From positions 66,378,140 to 66,442,139 of the forward strand of contig CM075858.1 of the NCBI GenBank assembly GCA_037975125.1: a DNA stretch of 64,000 nucleotides. The letters are read 5' to 3'. The notes below the pieces were generated by a model. That model made no database searches, was not told the origin of the DNA, and saw nothing but the letters and a program-made list of their open reading frames with translations. The translations under genes were made by a program, and so were the position numbers. Origin of the DNA: Latrodectus hesperus. Lineage: Eukaryota > Arthropoda > Arachnida > Araneae > Theridiidae. Shown here piece after piece: positions 52,499 through 64,000 of this stretch (the stretch's first letter is position 1; each line of letters opens with the position of its first letter).

Positions 52499-52739
52499 TT
52501 GATTAACTTATTCATATAATTATTTTTTTTTTATTTAAATAAAAGTTTTTTGTAAAAACGCTACGAGCTTATTCCCTAACCTAATATAATAACATAATAT
52601 TTGAATAATAAAGATAAAAAATTTTAATGTAAATTTATTTCACTTATGTAGTTTAATGCACTGTGTAACTTATTTTATAAAATTTAATTTTAGGTTAATT
52701 TTATTCCCCGATTAACTTTCAAAGGTTTAATATAATCAA

Positions 52740-53100
52740 GTGAGTGGTAATTCAAGAATTATTTTAGAGAACTTTCATTAAATTATTAATAAGCTTCAGC
52801 AACTTATTAAAATTCCCCACACACATCTTGAGAGTTTTCAGAAACGTTATAAAATATATTTATTTTGTTTCCGTATTTAGGATTTATAAATTTTATGTTA
52901 CAAAATAAAAGCATTTTTTTATTAAATTAGCTACATATTCAATAGTAATAAACATTTTTTTTATAATTCTTTAGTGGATATCTTATATTCTTATTTTTAT
53001 GTTATTATATCATAATGTTAGAATATAAAAATATATTGTTATATAAAAGTGTAAAGTTGTATTTGTGTGTTATTTGGTTTTTCTACTATTATTTTTTTAA
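52740..53100. other. No feature recognised
   Basis: AT-rich spacer between the mariner and the SINE-like patch. Confidence 0.5.
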
Positions 53101-53109
53101 ACCCGAAGT

Positions 53110-53250
53110 TTAGTTATACCAGAACTTACTGTTTAAAAGGCATTCCAATTCCTACAAATACAAAAGATCGAAGCGAGAATCAAACTCATAAACTGTTGAA
53201 CTGTAACTCAGAGCAAAAACCTTTCGGTTGCCAGTTTGGATTTTCTATTT
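53110..53250 (-). repeat. tRNA-SINE-like fragment
   Basis: The minus strand has TGGCAACCGAAAGG (A-box-like, near 53230) and, about 45 bases on, GAGTTTGATTCTCGC (B-box-like, near 53180). A 26-base T run at 53489-53513 might be a poly(A) tail of a minus-strand retroposon. The overlapping 114-codon plus-strand frame is not supported as a gene. Confidence 0.35.
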
Positions 53251-53513
53251 TTTCACTATATTTGTTTCTAATTTTCCTATATTTGCTGACCGAAGTCATA
53301 CGCATAGCTGACCTCTTCTCAATTTTGAACTACTATCCAGCGACGAGGTTAACACCCAGGCTGGCATTATCTCCTCTAAACTTCTACTCTACATCAAAAG
53401 AGAAGTATTAAACTCGATGATAATTTAATGTACATAGATATGCTTTAAATACGAGAAATTCCGCTGGGATTAAATATTTAACCCTCAGGATTTTTTTTTT
53501 TTTTTTTTTTTGA

Positions 53514-55325
53514 GAGCTGCACTCTTCTTCTTTCCAAACTGCTTTAGTTTTTAAGCTATCGTAATTACATATTTTGTATTTCTTAATCCACAGCACCTAA
53601 CACAGCTAAAATTTCCTTACAATATAATCATATTTTTCTCAGATTCATTTATATGTACATGCCAATATTTTAAATATGTTAAGTTAGTTACATAAAAATT
53701 GAGATAGACAATTATGTTAAAAATTCTGAATTTTTAGTTAGCGCAGCACCATCCATTAGCGAAAGTTTTGTAAAAATTTTGAAATAAGATATTTAACTGC
53801 TTCTGCCATGTTCGTATTGTAAAATTTTAATTAAAGAAACTAGCTAAACAGATTTCTAAGGCTTTAAAATTTTTGAATTTATAGATTAAATTTTTTATTT
53901 TTACATAATAAATACTAATTTAAAGTTGTCTATTACTATTATTTACACTTCTATTTGGTTTTTGTAATCTAGACTTTGGATTAAAAAAACTTTTTTTATA
54001 TGTTTTTTAAAGAATATACATATATAAGTTCTTGATGCATAATATAAATTTGAAATTTTATTTCTTTAAAAATAAAATTTATTTCTTCTAATCTTTGTGC
54101 ATTAATGCTGATAGTCAATTGACAAAGTCCAAAAGCTATGATTTAAGTAATTTTTCACAATTTCTAAATGTTTAATATTCTTAAGATAGATTGAAATAGT
54201 GGGATGTGAAATAATTTTCCTATATACAAGTTCCAATTAACGATTACCACACATATATCGATTGCAAAAATATTGGCTAATTGGAAAATAGTTATTTATA
54301 CACTTATTCCAATTTACTAGAATTTTATGATTTTCGTAAATTCTCTTTCATTTAATTTTGGAACAATTGTATTTGTGAGAAAAAATATTACTCTTAAAAA
54401 CATAATCTTTCTTTATATAGCCGATGATGCATCTCATTTAACAAATTAAATCATTTAACAAAGTAAAATCAGCTTTATTTATTTTTAAATGAATTATTTA
54501 AATATAATATTGAACATCATATTTTACAAATCTATAAATTTGTAAAATATGGTGTGTAATATAATAAACTGAATAAATCCTTAATTTTTCAATTTGCAAT
54601 GATTGCATTTGTAAGTGTGAAAAAAAAATAAATAACGACAACATGAAATCATTTTCATGCAGATTATATATTTTATATAATAAATTCGATTGTCTAACAT
54701 AAATATTGACTTCAAAAATTTCCTCATCAAGCATCTATTTTTTTAATCTGCTCTTTGTGTACTTTTGTTCTCTTATTATATTATATTTATCCTACTTTAT
54801 TACTATTACTACTTTCAAAAATTAAATAAGTCCGTTTTTTAGGTATGAATGGATGCTTCCATACCTATTTCAAATAAGGGGAATTGTTAATGCAATATAA
54901 AAAAAAACACATTACATTTGAATATCAGAATATTTTCAAGGGAATGTTTAAAATGAAATTTCAATTTCTTATTATTTAGCAGCTGAATAATTTCATAGGA
55001 ATTACAGAAAAATTCTGATTAATTAATATAATTAATAGCTTAAATTAATTCATTTTTTGCTTCTTTACTTTGGAATACCTTGCAATTATTGCATTTATTT
55101 GAGAGAAAAATACGTTTTTAATATTATTTTTAACAAGATGAAATATATTTGAATATTTAAATGAAATTTCAATTTTACTATTTGGGTTACTTAAATGAAA
55201 GTAATAAGAATATTTTAAAACAAAAATTTGTTAAGAATTTGATAATAATCACTAATTGTTAATATCTAAGATAAAAAATAACAATATTAATGGCTTACAT
55301 TGATTTATTATTAGAGAAAAAAATT
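53514..55325. other. No gene recognised
   Basis: AT-rich. A 13-bp hairpin at 54521-54551 (ATATTTTACAAAT with its complement) is the only structure noted. Confidence 0.5.
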
Positions 55326-56168
<843 letters not shown>

Positions 56169-56174
56169 CTAAAG

Positions 56175-56575
56175 CGTTTCTGTGTTCTGCAACTCCTCAT
56201 ACGAACAGAGGAATGGTTGAGGGTGGATCATTGCGATTAAATCAAAGACGTGAGGTCGGAATCAGAAAACCACTTCAGCCAGATGTTCTGGAAGAGGGAG
56301 CATCAGCTGACGCCTTCCCTTTCCCCCATTTCTGCAGATCACAACAAACACCGGGTGAGCTGATTTTTTGTAATCCGCTGTCCAGATGTGAAACTACAAT
56401 CCGTCCGAAACCAGTTGACGTGTGCGCGCCGCCGAGAGTGGTTGTACAATTCGAACGCGAGGAGAAACGAAAAAAAAATTTTTTTTTATTTACTTTTTGA
56501 AGTGGAATATTATTTACTCTTGTGATTTATTCTTTTGGCGAGATTGGATTTCTTTCCATTTTCAATGAACTATTG
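56175..56575 (+). promoter_or_regulatory. GC/CpG-richer island, possible 5' exon
   Basis: A sharp composition change after the TA run. CpGs are frequent (GACGTGTGCGCGCCGCCGAG), and a strong donor-like GTAAGTTC follows at 56576. A 95-codon frame (56213-56500) lacks any recognised motif. It could be a 5' UTR exon of a rightward gene, or a transposon fragment. Confidence 0.25.
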
Positions 56576-59500
56576 GTAAGTTCTTTAATTTTGTTATTAC
56601 TTTTATTGTACTCGTTTGAACTTCAAATAATTTATCTTCCACAAAGTTACTATGTAATATTTGTAATAGATATTATCAAAGGTCTTAAGTCAAACGTCAG
56701 AAAAAATTTGAAATATCAATTTTAAAAGCATTTATGCCAATTATTAAAACGATAGGAAAAAAATCTTGAAAATACTAGTTAAATCATAATAAATTAGTTT
56801 TCAAACTTTTTTTAATTAAATATTTTTTTACAATATTCACTAAATTATTTCCGTGTTTTTTTTTTTAATTGCTGTGTGATATTCTACTCATACCGTGTTA
56901 ACTTATCTCACAATGCAATATAATTTTTTATAGCAATTTAAAATAATTCAATTTAAAAAATTTAATCACTTGATATTTTTATTTACATACGTCCTATTTT
57001 ATTTATTGTATTAAAAATGTATTTTTGATGACAAATGACTGTTCGTCAAGATTTTTAGAATGAAGTGTATGTTTTTTCGAATTAAAATTATGGTATGGAT
57101 TCTGATAGAGAGGGAGCTTTTTAAAACAATAAACAACCAAAAATGTAACAAAATGTTAAAAAAATTAAATATGAAAATAATCATTAATAATTTTTTGTAT
57201 CAAAATTAAATCTTAAATTATATATTGTTTTAATTATTATTAAATTAAATTTTAATACGAAGGAATTATTGTAACGATGATTTATATATTCAACAATTTT
57301 TTGATACTGATTGCTTAGAATTTTGTTTATTTTTCTATTTTCAGTACTATCTTGTTGTCATTTATTAATTCATTTCATCATTTATTTTTAAAAATAATAT
57401 TTAAAAATTTGCAAAAATTATGCATCTGGTAACTCAAATTAATAATTGATTCTTGGCAATTATGGATAGACTTTATTTTAATTTCTCATAAACTATAATA
57501 TTATTTAAGCTCAAATATAAAAAAAAATTATGTTTTTATTGCAATTTTTTGTTTAGATCTTCTGTTTTAAATTAAAACGCTAACATATTTTTATATTATT
57601 AAAAATACTCATATTTCTAAAGTACCTAATTTTATACAGTAAAAAATGTAAAAAGAAAAATTTTATGTAGTGTAAGAAAGATAAATAATCATCTGTTTAT
57701 ATGATTAAATTTCACTTTAGTTATTATTCTATTATCTTTGCATGCAGTTTCTTATATGTGCTAATTATGTTACAATTTTAATTTCGCGATTTTTTTACTA
57801 TCTTAAAAATTGTGTCTTTATGAATTTATAAAAAGATATGTAGAATTAATTTTTAATTTCAACCAAGGTTTTTTATTTCTTTTTTTTTTTGAGAAATTTT
57901 TAAATTATAAGAAAGTGGATGAAAGAAATTTATTAATTGACTAGCATTTACATATGTCGCTGACTGTATTTTAGGTAAACGATTTCTACCGTCTTGATTA
58001 GTAAAAATGCAAACGTAAAAAACGCAGTAAAATTACACCATATTTTTATTTCATTCATGAATAACTTAACAATTTGCATTGTTTTTATTGTGTGATATTC
58101 ATATACTTTTGTGCATCTTTCTGATATAATCATTTCGTTTACAAAAATATTGAAAGGGATTTATTTAAATACACTTAAATCGTAAAATTATCGTATTACT
58201 AAATATTTTTCGAAAGCTAAAAATGTAATTTAAATACCTTTTTATACTTAAATTAATGTTCAGAAAATGAAGATATGCCTTTTTTTCAAATGATAATAAC
58301 GTTTTATTTTATGTACGGAAATCATACATGATAACTATTTTCAAATTTGTATACGTTTCTGTCACGCAAAATGTATTCCACTTTTAGAAAAATTTGCACG
58401 CAACTAACGCGTGGTAAAATGTATACGAAAATTATTTCTTGTGGTGATAAAAATGTAAATTTATAGTTATTCTCTTGTAAAGAAATTTATATAAGTATGT
58501 TTACATTGATTAGTAGAAGTTGTTTATTTCTATTTATACAAAATGTTTCATTTCGATTACCCTTAAAAATTGAATTTTTCATAACAGAAATTAAAAATCG
58601 AACATGCTGCAATGAGTTTTTGTGATTTTTAAAAGTGCATATAGGTTATCTTAAACATAGACTTAATTATAGTTCTAAGAATCTATCAAAAGATATTTGC
58701 CAGATTTCAAATAACAGACATCGTGGTAAGAAATATATGTTTTTCTTATTGATTCGAACAATGAATTTTTTGGTTAGGAAAATTATGATATCTATTACTC
58801 TAGATTACCATATTTTTACATTAAAACATATTATTGTGTTTTCTCTTTATATACTAAGAAGCGTTGGAAATATGAAAAACTGCATATTTCTGGAAATTGA
58901 TATAGTCTTAGTAATTTAACACACAATAGAAATGTATTGCTATATCATCTGTGAGCAAAATTATATGTGCATTTGTTTGTCGCGCAAAATTTAACTTAAG
59001 TTCAAGAACATTTACACGTAACAAATCGAAAAAATGTACGCAAAAATACTTGGTATGATCACATTACGAAAAATAGATTTATTTAAGTCTTTAAAAAATA
59101 TTTTAGAATCAGAAAACTCTAACATTTTCAAAATAATATACAATTAACCTCCCTCAAGGTGAAATTAGGACATTCTAAAATAGACTAATGAATGTTTTAA
59201 ATAGTGTAAATTGATTGTTAATTAAGGACACACACACACATTCTTGGATAAAATTTTAAAAAAATGTGTCAAACTACATTTTCATGTCTCTAAAATAAAT
59301 TCACTCGTAATCGAAAATCATGCCTTTTCTATTGAATCGGATCCAAAACTATAAACTGGGAAAACTCCAAAATTAACACAATGTTGATTCCTTTGATTGC
59401 TTTAGTAGGCTACAATCAAAATATTGTTTTGAATAAAGTCCAAAAAAATTTGATATTAAAAAATAATGAAATTTTCTAATGTAAAATTTGTACTTTTTTT

Positions 59501-61200
59501 AGTAACTTATAATAAATGTACTGTCAATTGATTTATATTAAATTATTACTTTTTGTAACAGCTAGCACAAAAATCTTAAAACTAGAGCTTGGTCTCTAGT
59601 GATGTATAAAAAGTTAAGGCTATATTTATTTGCATATTAGGATTATATCAGTTTTAAATAATCTCGGAATGAGAGGTAAATGCAATGACTAGAGAAATCA
59701 ACTAGAAATTACTGTGTTTAACCACAGTGAAAGCATTGATTGATATAAGAACCAAATTTTCCAAAATTGTAAAAACGTCCAATAACCACCAAAAAAATCG
59801 ATCATCGGTCGCATTCTTTAAATTCCATATATTAATGATATTATATCAAAGCATGATTTATTTTTCTAAATTTTGATTTTATTTAAAAATATTTATGTGC
59901 TCTTACAGTGTTTGCTTTGATAACCTCTCATATTGCTTGAAACAATGCATATTTTGTCATCAAAAACCGATAATGTCGCAGAATTTGAATTATAAAGCAC
60001 TGTTACAATATTTCGGTTTAAATCTTAGTTGATTTACGAATATCATTCAACCATTTTATAGAAAAATAGCAAATTTTTTTCTCACAAATGCTGAAAATAA
60101 ACTGTAAAATTGTGAATCAAGTTTTGTTATTTTCTGAGAAAATAAGTTACCAAAAATATTTCGATTCTAGTTACTTTTAAAGCGAAAACTTTCCTTTTAT
60201 AAAATTCTTGCGTTCTTCCGAAAATTTCATATTTTAGTTGTTATTTGAACATGGTTTATCAAAAAATTACAATGCTAAAAGTACCACTTTATAAATTTAA
60301 TCTTAAAACCATTTCAACAAAAGGGTGCCAAAAATTAATATTTAAAGATTTTTACTTTGTGGTTTATATTAATTCTCCAACTAAAAAAGTTTTTTTTATA
60401 TTTTTACTTTTAGTTCACTATAGAAAAAAATTCACGAATTACATACAATCAAGGAAAAGTGGTTTTTAGTAATTTTGCTGCGTATATTTTAGTTGAAAGC
60501 CACGTCTCCAGATTCAAATTTATTTTCCTTTCCATATTGTGAGCAAATAACAATGAAGAAAATGTATCAACTCTGTTTAAACAGCTTCTAAGTACTAAAC
60601 AATGTCATCGTACTCATCATGTTATTGATCAACTTTCAGCAGCATATATATTTCCGGGTTCTGTCGCAAAACTGTAAGAAAATGTTTTTATGATTCAAGA
60701 ATGGCAATATCTTATTCATTTTATGAATTAATTGATGCCACTTCTTACAATGAATCGTTTGTACTTTTTATTTATGAAATAATAATTTGATTAAAAGATT
60801 GCGATTATATAACTTTGTAATCTGTAATTTTTATCTTATAAAATGGTTTGATTTGTCTTGTTCTATTTCGAATGTTGAGGAAATAAAAACTATTTTTATT
60901 TCTTAATTTCTATTGTTTTTATTTCCTTTAAAGTACAATAGAACACCTAATTTATTTGGTATCCATTCAGTTTAAATTAAATGGCCATTTTATCACGTGA
61001 ACATATTTATAATTGTTCAATATATTTTAAATATTCATATGCTACAACTTTGAATTCGAAAGATGTATTTAAATAAAAGCCTTTCTTATAAATTACTGTA
61101 CATTCATACTTTTATATAAAATATAAGAATGTGGAAGTTATCTGGTTTTAATAAAATATGATAAATTTATTAGCTTCCAATTTTTTATTTATATGCATTG
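56576..61200. other. 4.6 kb without recognised features
   Basis: AT-rich, with only short frames and no RNA gene, transposon end or notable inverted repeat that I can support. Confidence 0.5.
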
Positions 61201-61208
61201 AAGTCGCA

Positions 61209-61317
61209 TGACGTCACGAAATTTCTGTCCAATGAAATCGTCCGTTCATAAATATAAGTCGATTACTTTTCTTTTTAATTACTATCACAATGCTGTTATT
61301 AGTTTATACCGGAAGTG
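61209..61317. promoter_or_regulatory. Promoter-like cluster of CRE, CCAAT, TATA-like and ETS motifs
   Basis: TGACGTCA (full CRE palindrome) at 61209-61216, CCAAT at 61229-61233, TATAAG at 61253-61258 and CCGGAAGTG (ETS) at 61309-61317 fall within 110 bases of otherwise AT-rich DNA. No coding exon is evident nearby. Motif co-occurrence is the only evidence. Confidence 0.3.
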
Positions 61318-62058
61318 TTCTGTGATTCGTTGTTGTATGAATTGCAATTTAGTATTATCATTAGAATATAATTATTTAGGGATCGCAAATAGAGAATAAC
61401 TTGTTATCAAAGGATATGAATATGTTACATATATCATTATGTATATGAAATATGCAAATAACAGAACAATAAGCGTATGCAAATGACATGATTCATTTTC
61501 GGCATGGTTACATGTTTTCTGAAAATTGTGATTTTTTTTATTGTGGTGTACTATGAAAAGAAATTTTTTAATGGAAAATAATTTTAATTTCAATTCCTTC
61601 ATGTGATTCTTAAAGTAATTCGAAGATGTTATTTACATGTACAGTTTGATTAGAGAAAATGATTGCACAATTTCTTGCGAAGGCTGAACTAAGCATTTTA
61701 GAATTCTTATCTGACAAAGAGAAATGAAACTTGAATGATAAAAAAATAAATAAACAAAGCTACAATATTTGGCCTTATTTTAAAACAATACTTTTTCTTT
61801 TTCAGCAAATTTCTCATTTTTGTACATTAAAGGATTCATCATATATCGAGAAAATCTTCTGTAAAAGTAAAATTTTAGTTTCATTACTCAGCTTCCAATT
61901 ATTAAATTTAAATAATTGGAGAAATTATTAATTTTTATTATTATTTATAAAAATTATTAATGAATATTTATTTATTTATTTTTTGGAACATTATTAATTT
62001 TTTATCACAATTTAAAATATCGCTTTTAATGTTAAAAAATCGCTTTGTACTATAAAAA

Positions 62059-62100
62059 CCACTGTCAGCATTTGACATAAACATCAAATGCTGACAGTGG
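62059..62100. repeat. Perfect 17-bp inverted repeat, 8-nt spacer
   Basis: CCACTGTCAGCATTTGA at 62059-62075 and its exact complement at 62084-62100. The spacer is CATAAACA. Confidence 0.95.
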
Positions 62101-62431
62101 TGAGATAAATTAGAAAAAGTCTTTAATCAATTCTGCGATTGATGATTGCTCAGATTTTAGTTATTAATCAAATATAGACATTTGTAGAAATTTTGGCATA
62201 GATGGGGAACACGTATATTCTCTCGATTCCATTATTTTAAAGCGATTTATAAGTGCAGAAGTTTAAACTTCGGGGGATTTTGTCTTAATTTGCAGGGTAA
62301 AATTTCAAGCATTTTAACTCAACTCTTTGACAACGAGAATTTTATTTCCTTCCATCACAAAGCCATTAAATTAAAAAAATATTTTTTATTTTTAAAGTAT
62401 TCACATTAAACTTAATAGCTTTTCTTTTCAG

Positions 62432-62483
62432 CACAAATAATTATGAGGATCATATAACACAAATAATTATGAGGATCATATAA
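62432..62483. repeat. Perfect 26-bp tandem duplication
   Basis: Two identical adjacent units, each starting CACAAATAATTATGAGG. Probably a recent slippage or template-switch event. Confidence 0.95.
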
Positions 62484-62589
62484 TTAAAGATTATTGCTAA
62501 CTGTGAAATAAATAATGAGAAGGTTTTCTGAATATCTAAAATATATAGTATGCTTTTTGGATGTATTTTTCATTGATAGTAGGTCATAT

Positions 62590-62760
62590 CACGTCTGGCC
62601 AGGATGGAAACTGAAAACTTTTAAGAAGATACTTTGACACATGTGCATGCAGAAAGCATTCACTTTCTGTCCATGCCCATCAATAATGGCTAGGATCGAA
62701 CTTGTAACTTACCCTTTAGAGGAGTATGGTCTAACTTTCTGCTATAGTTTACGCCGCTTT
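62590..62760 (-). repeat. tRNA-derived SINE
   Basis: On the minus strand it shows TATAGCAGAAAGTTAGACC (A-box-like) and AAGTTCGATCCTAGCCA (B-box). It is the same family as 26655-26790. A 10-bp hairpin (CGCTTTAACC with its complement) lies just beyond at 62756. Confidence 0.5.
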
Positions 62761-63689
62761 AACCAATTATTTTGGTTAAAGCGACGTTTCATTATCGGAA
62801 GGTAATGCGTTTAAATGTTGTAATGTGCTTAAACCCTTGCTGAATTGAAGATCCGTGTTCACTAAATGCGATTAAAGTACATGGTCTCAAAGTCCTCCTT
62901 GCTTGGCCCCTGCTTCTAAATTATAAAAATTATCGGGTGCTTCCATGTAATTGGTAGAGGGCACTCAAGGCTAAACACAGGGAAGTATATTAGTACAACA
63001 ACTTTTAGGCACGATGAGCTTTTAAACGTCTCATACACAATCACTTAATATTTTTCTGTCACTAATAGTGCTCAAAAAAACTGTGTTAAATCTTACTATT
63101 TAATTTTTTCTTTTTTTTTTAATCACATACTAAGCTTACATTTTATACCATTTTCTAAGACATCTAATAAATATCAAAATCTATTTTTACGTCTAGCTTT
63201 ATCTTATGTATTTATTAGCATTTTTTGACATGAGATATCATTTAAAAAATTGAATCCTTTGTTTTATTAAAGGCATCGAATGTATTTTTGTACTTCACTC
63301 AGTTAAATAATATTTATCGTTATCTATATTGTCACGGAAGCTCTGCATTACAAACATTAAATTCCTTGTTTCACACTAAATGTTAGACATTTTATTTTTC
63401 CTCTGTCACAAAATAGTTGTAGTATATAAATTCTTTTATATAATATTTTAATAATACAAATATTTATAAGTTATATGAATTTGATAAAAAAATTTCGGAC
63501 TTAGATTATGTTTGCCCGGATTTATTAATGAACCAGGAAGAAAATAGTTATAAATGATAAGACGTTTTGAATTTCTTCATTAAAATTTCCCTTAGAATGT
63601 TATCTTAGAATTTATACATGTTTCTCAAGTAGAGCATAACGGTAAGCGTGATGTGCTTATCTTATGTAAAATAAACTAAATAAAACTGA

Positions 63690-63990
63690 TCGTTGTGTCG
63701 TGTAAACAATACCGACAGGAAAAATCTTTCTCTTTTTCTTTTATTCATCGAACAAAAACATAGGAATCAGAAGTTCGTTTTCAAACGATCAAGTCTCGTT
63801 TGTGTTCGATCGCTTGTTGTTTCTTTTATTCTTATTATCTGAGGTTCGAGGTTAAGAGTCGTAAACGGAAGTGAGTACGACCGTCGCAAGCCCCATTGTT
63901 CGATACCGACAGTAAGATATTTTTGATATCTTGATAAATGCACACGTATGAGCGGTGTAACGTATGTATTCAGGCTTTAAATTCCGGTTT
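63690..63990. promoter_or_regulatory. CpG-richer right end, possible gene start
   Basis: CpG density rises (GTTCGATCGCTTG, CGAGGTTCGAGG, GTACGACCGTCGC), with an ETS-like ACGGAAGTG at 63865 that overlaps a donor-like GTGAGTAC. This could be the 5' UTR of a gene continuing right of the window. There is no coding evidence. Confidence 0.25.
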
Positions 63991-64000
63991 GATTATTATT

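Larger units (their letters stand above)
51815..52584 (+). mobile_element. Rearranged mariner element
   Basis: 770 bp between TA dinucleotides. Ends: TTAGGTTGGGGAATAAGTTC on the left and its near-exact complement on the right. The left 211 bases (51815-52025) are an inverted copy of the right 211 (52374-52584), coding sequence included, so the element is a foldback. Between the arms are two forward transposase pieces split by 71 bases that also occur just outside the right end. Confidence 0.85.

Noticed and set aside
53067..53411. 114-codon plus-strand frame
   Set aside because: It covers a SINE-like patch and has no recognisable domain, splice sites or conserved motif.

Overview
The window is eukaryotic nuclear DNA, strongly AT-rich. 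It carries one interrupted protein gene, long introns, many (TA)n and other microsatellites, and DNA transposons, LINE fragments and tRNA-derived SINEs. The protein, the intron style and the repeats (Tc1/mariner, piggyBac-like, a LINE end with a Cys-rich motif, and SINEs whose 3' part reads CATCCCTTC..GTGGGTCAATAAA) suggest a chelicerate, most likely a spider. That placement is inference from recalled repeat patterns; no search was run.

Region 2813-42578 (+) is the 3' two-thirds of the gene for nucleoporin Nup133. I traced 22 coding exons by hand. All 21 introns are GT-AG, the phases join without a break, and they give 736 residues plus a stop, followed by AATAAA at 42649. The protein runs from the last part of the N-terminal beta-propeller through the whole alpha-helical domain to the C-terminus that in other animals binds Nup107. 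The 5' exons lie left of the window; no further exon was recognised in 1-2812.

The introns are a museum of mobile DNA. They hold two deleted piggyBac-like elements (5649-6954 and 37961-39383), both keeping only the acidic N-terminus of the transposase. They also hold a 931-bp element with terminal inverted repeats (11366-12296), a Tc1-type transposase fragment (19225-19570), a LINE 3' end (28935-29400), SINEs, and several perfect 25-36 bp palindromes. The most striking non-coding structure is a young 340-bp-period tandem duplication at 35757-36430. Each copy carries, antisense to Nup133, a seven-subunit heat-shock-factor site array directly upstream of a TATAAAAG box.

Downstream of Nup133 (42.6-64 kb) there is no complete recognisable gene. 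This part holds a LINE reverse-transcriptase fragment (44290-44710), a mariner-type element with about 180-bp inverted repeats (45033-45947), a rearranged mariner (51815-52584), a tRNA-SINE (49578-49876), and a (TA)n-anchored segmental duplication (55326-56166). It also holds one isolated exon-like block with good splice sites (46411-46509), one possible signal-peptide ORF (51024-51239), and three CpG-richer, promoter-like stretches (56175-56575, 61209-61317 and the right end of the window). These last items are hypotheses.
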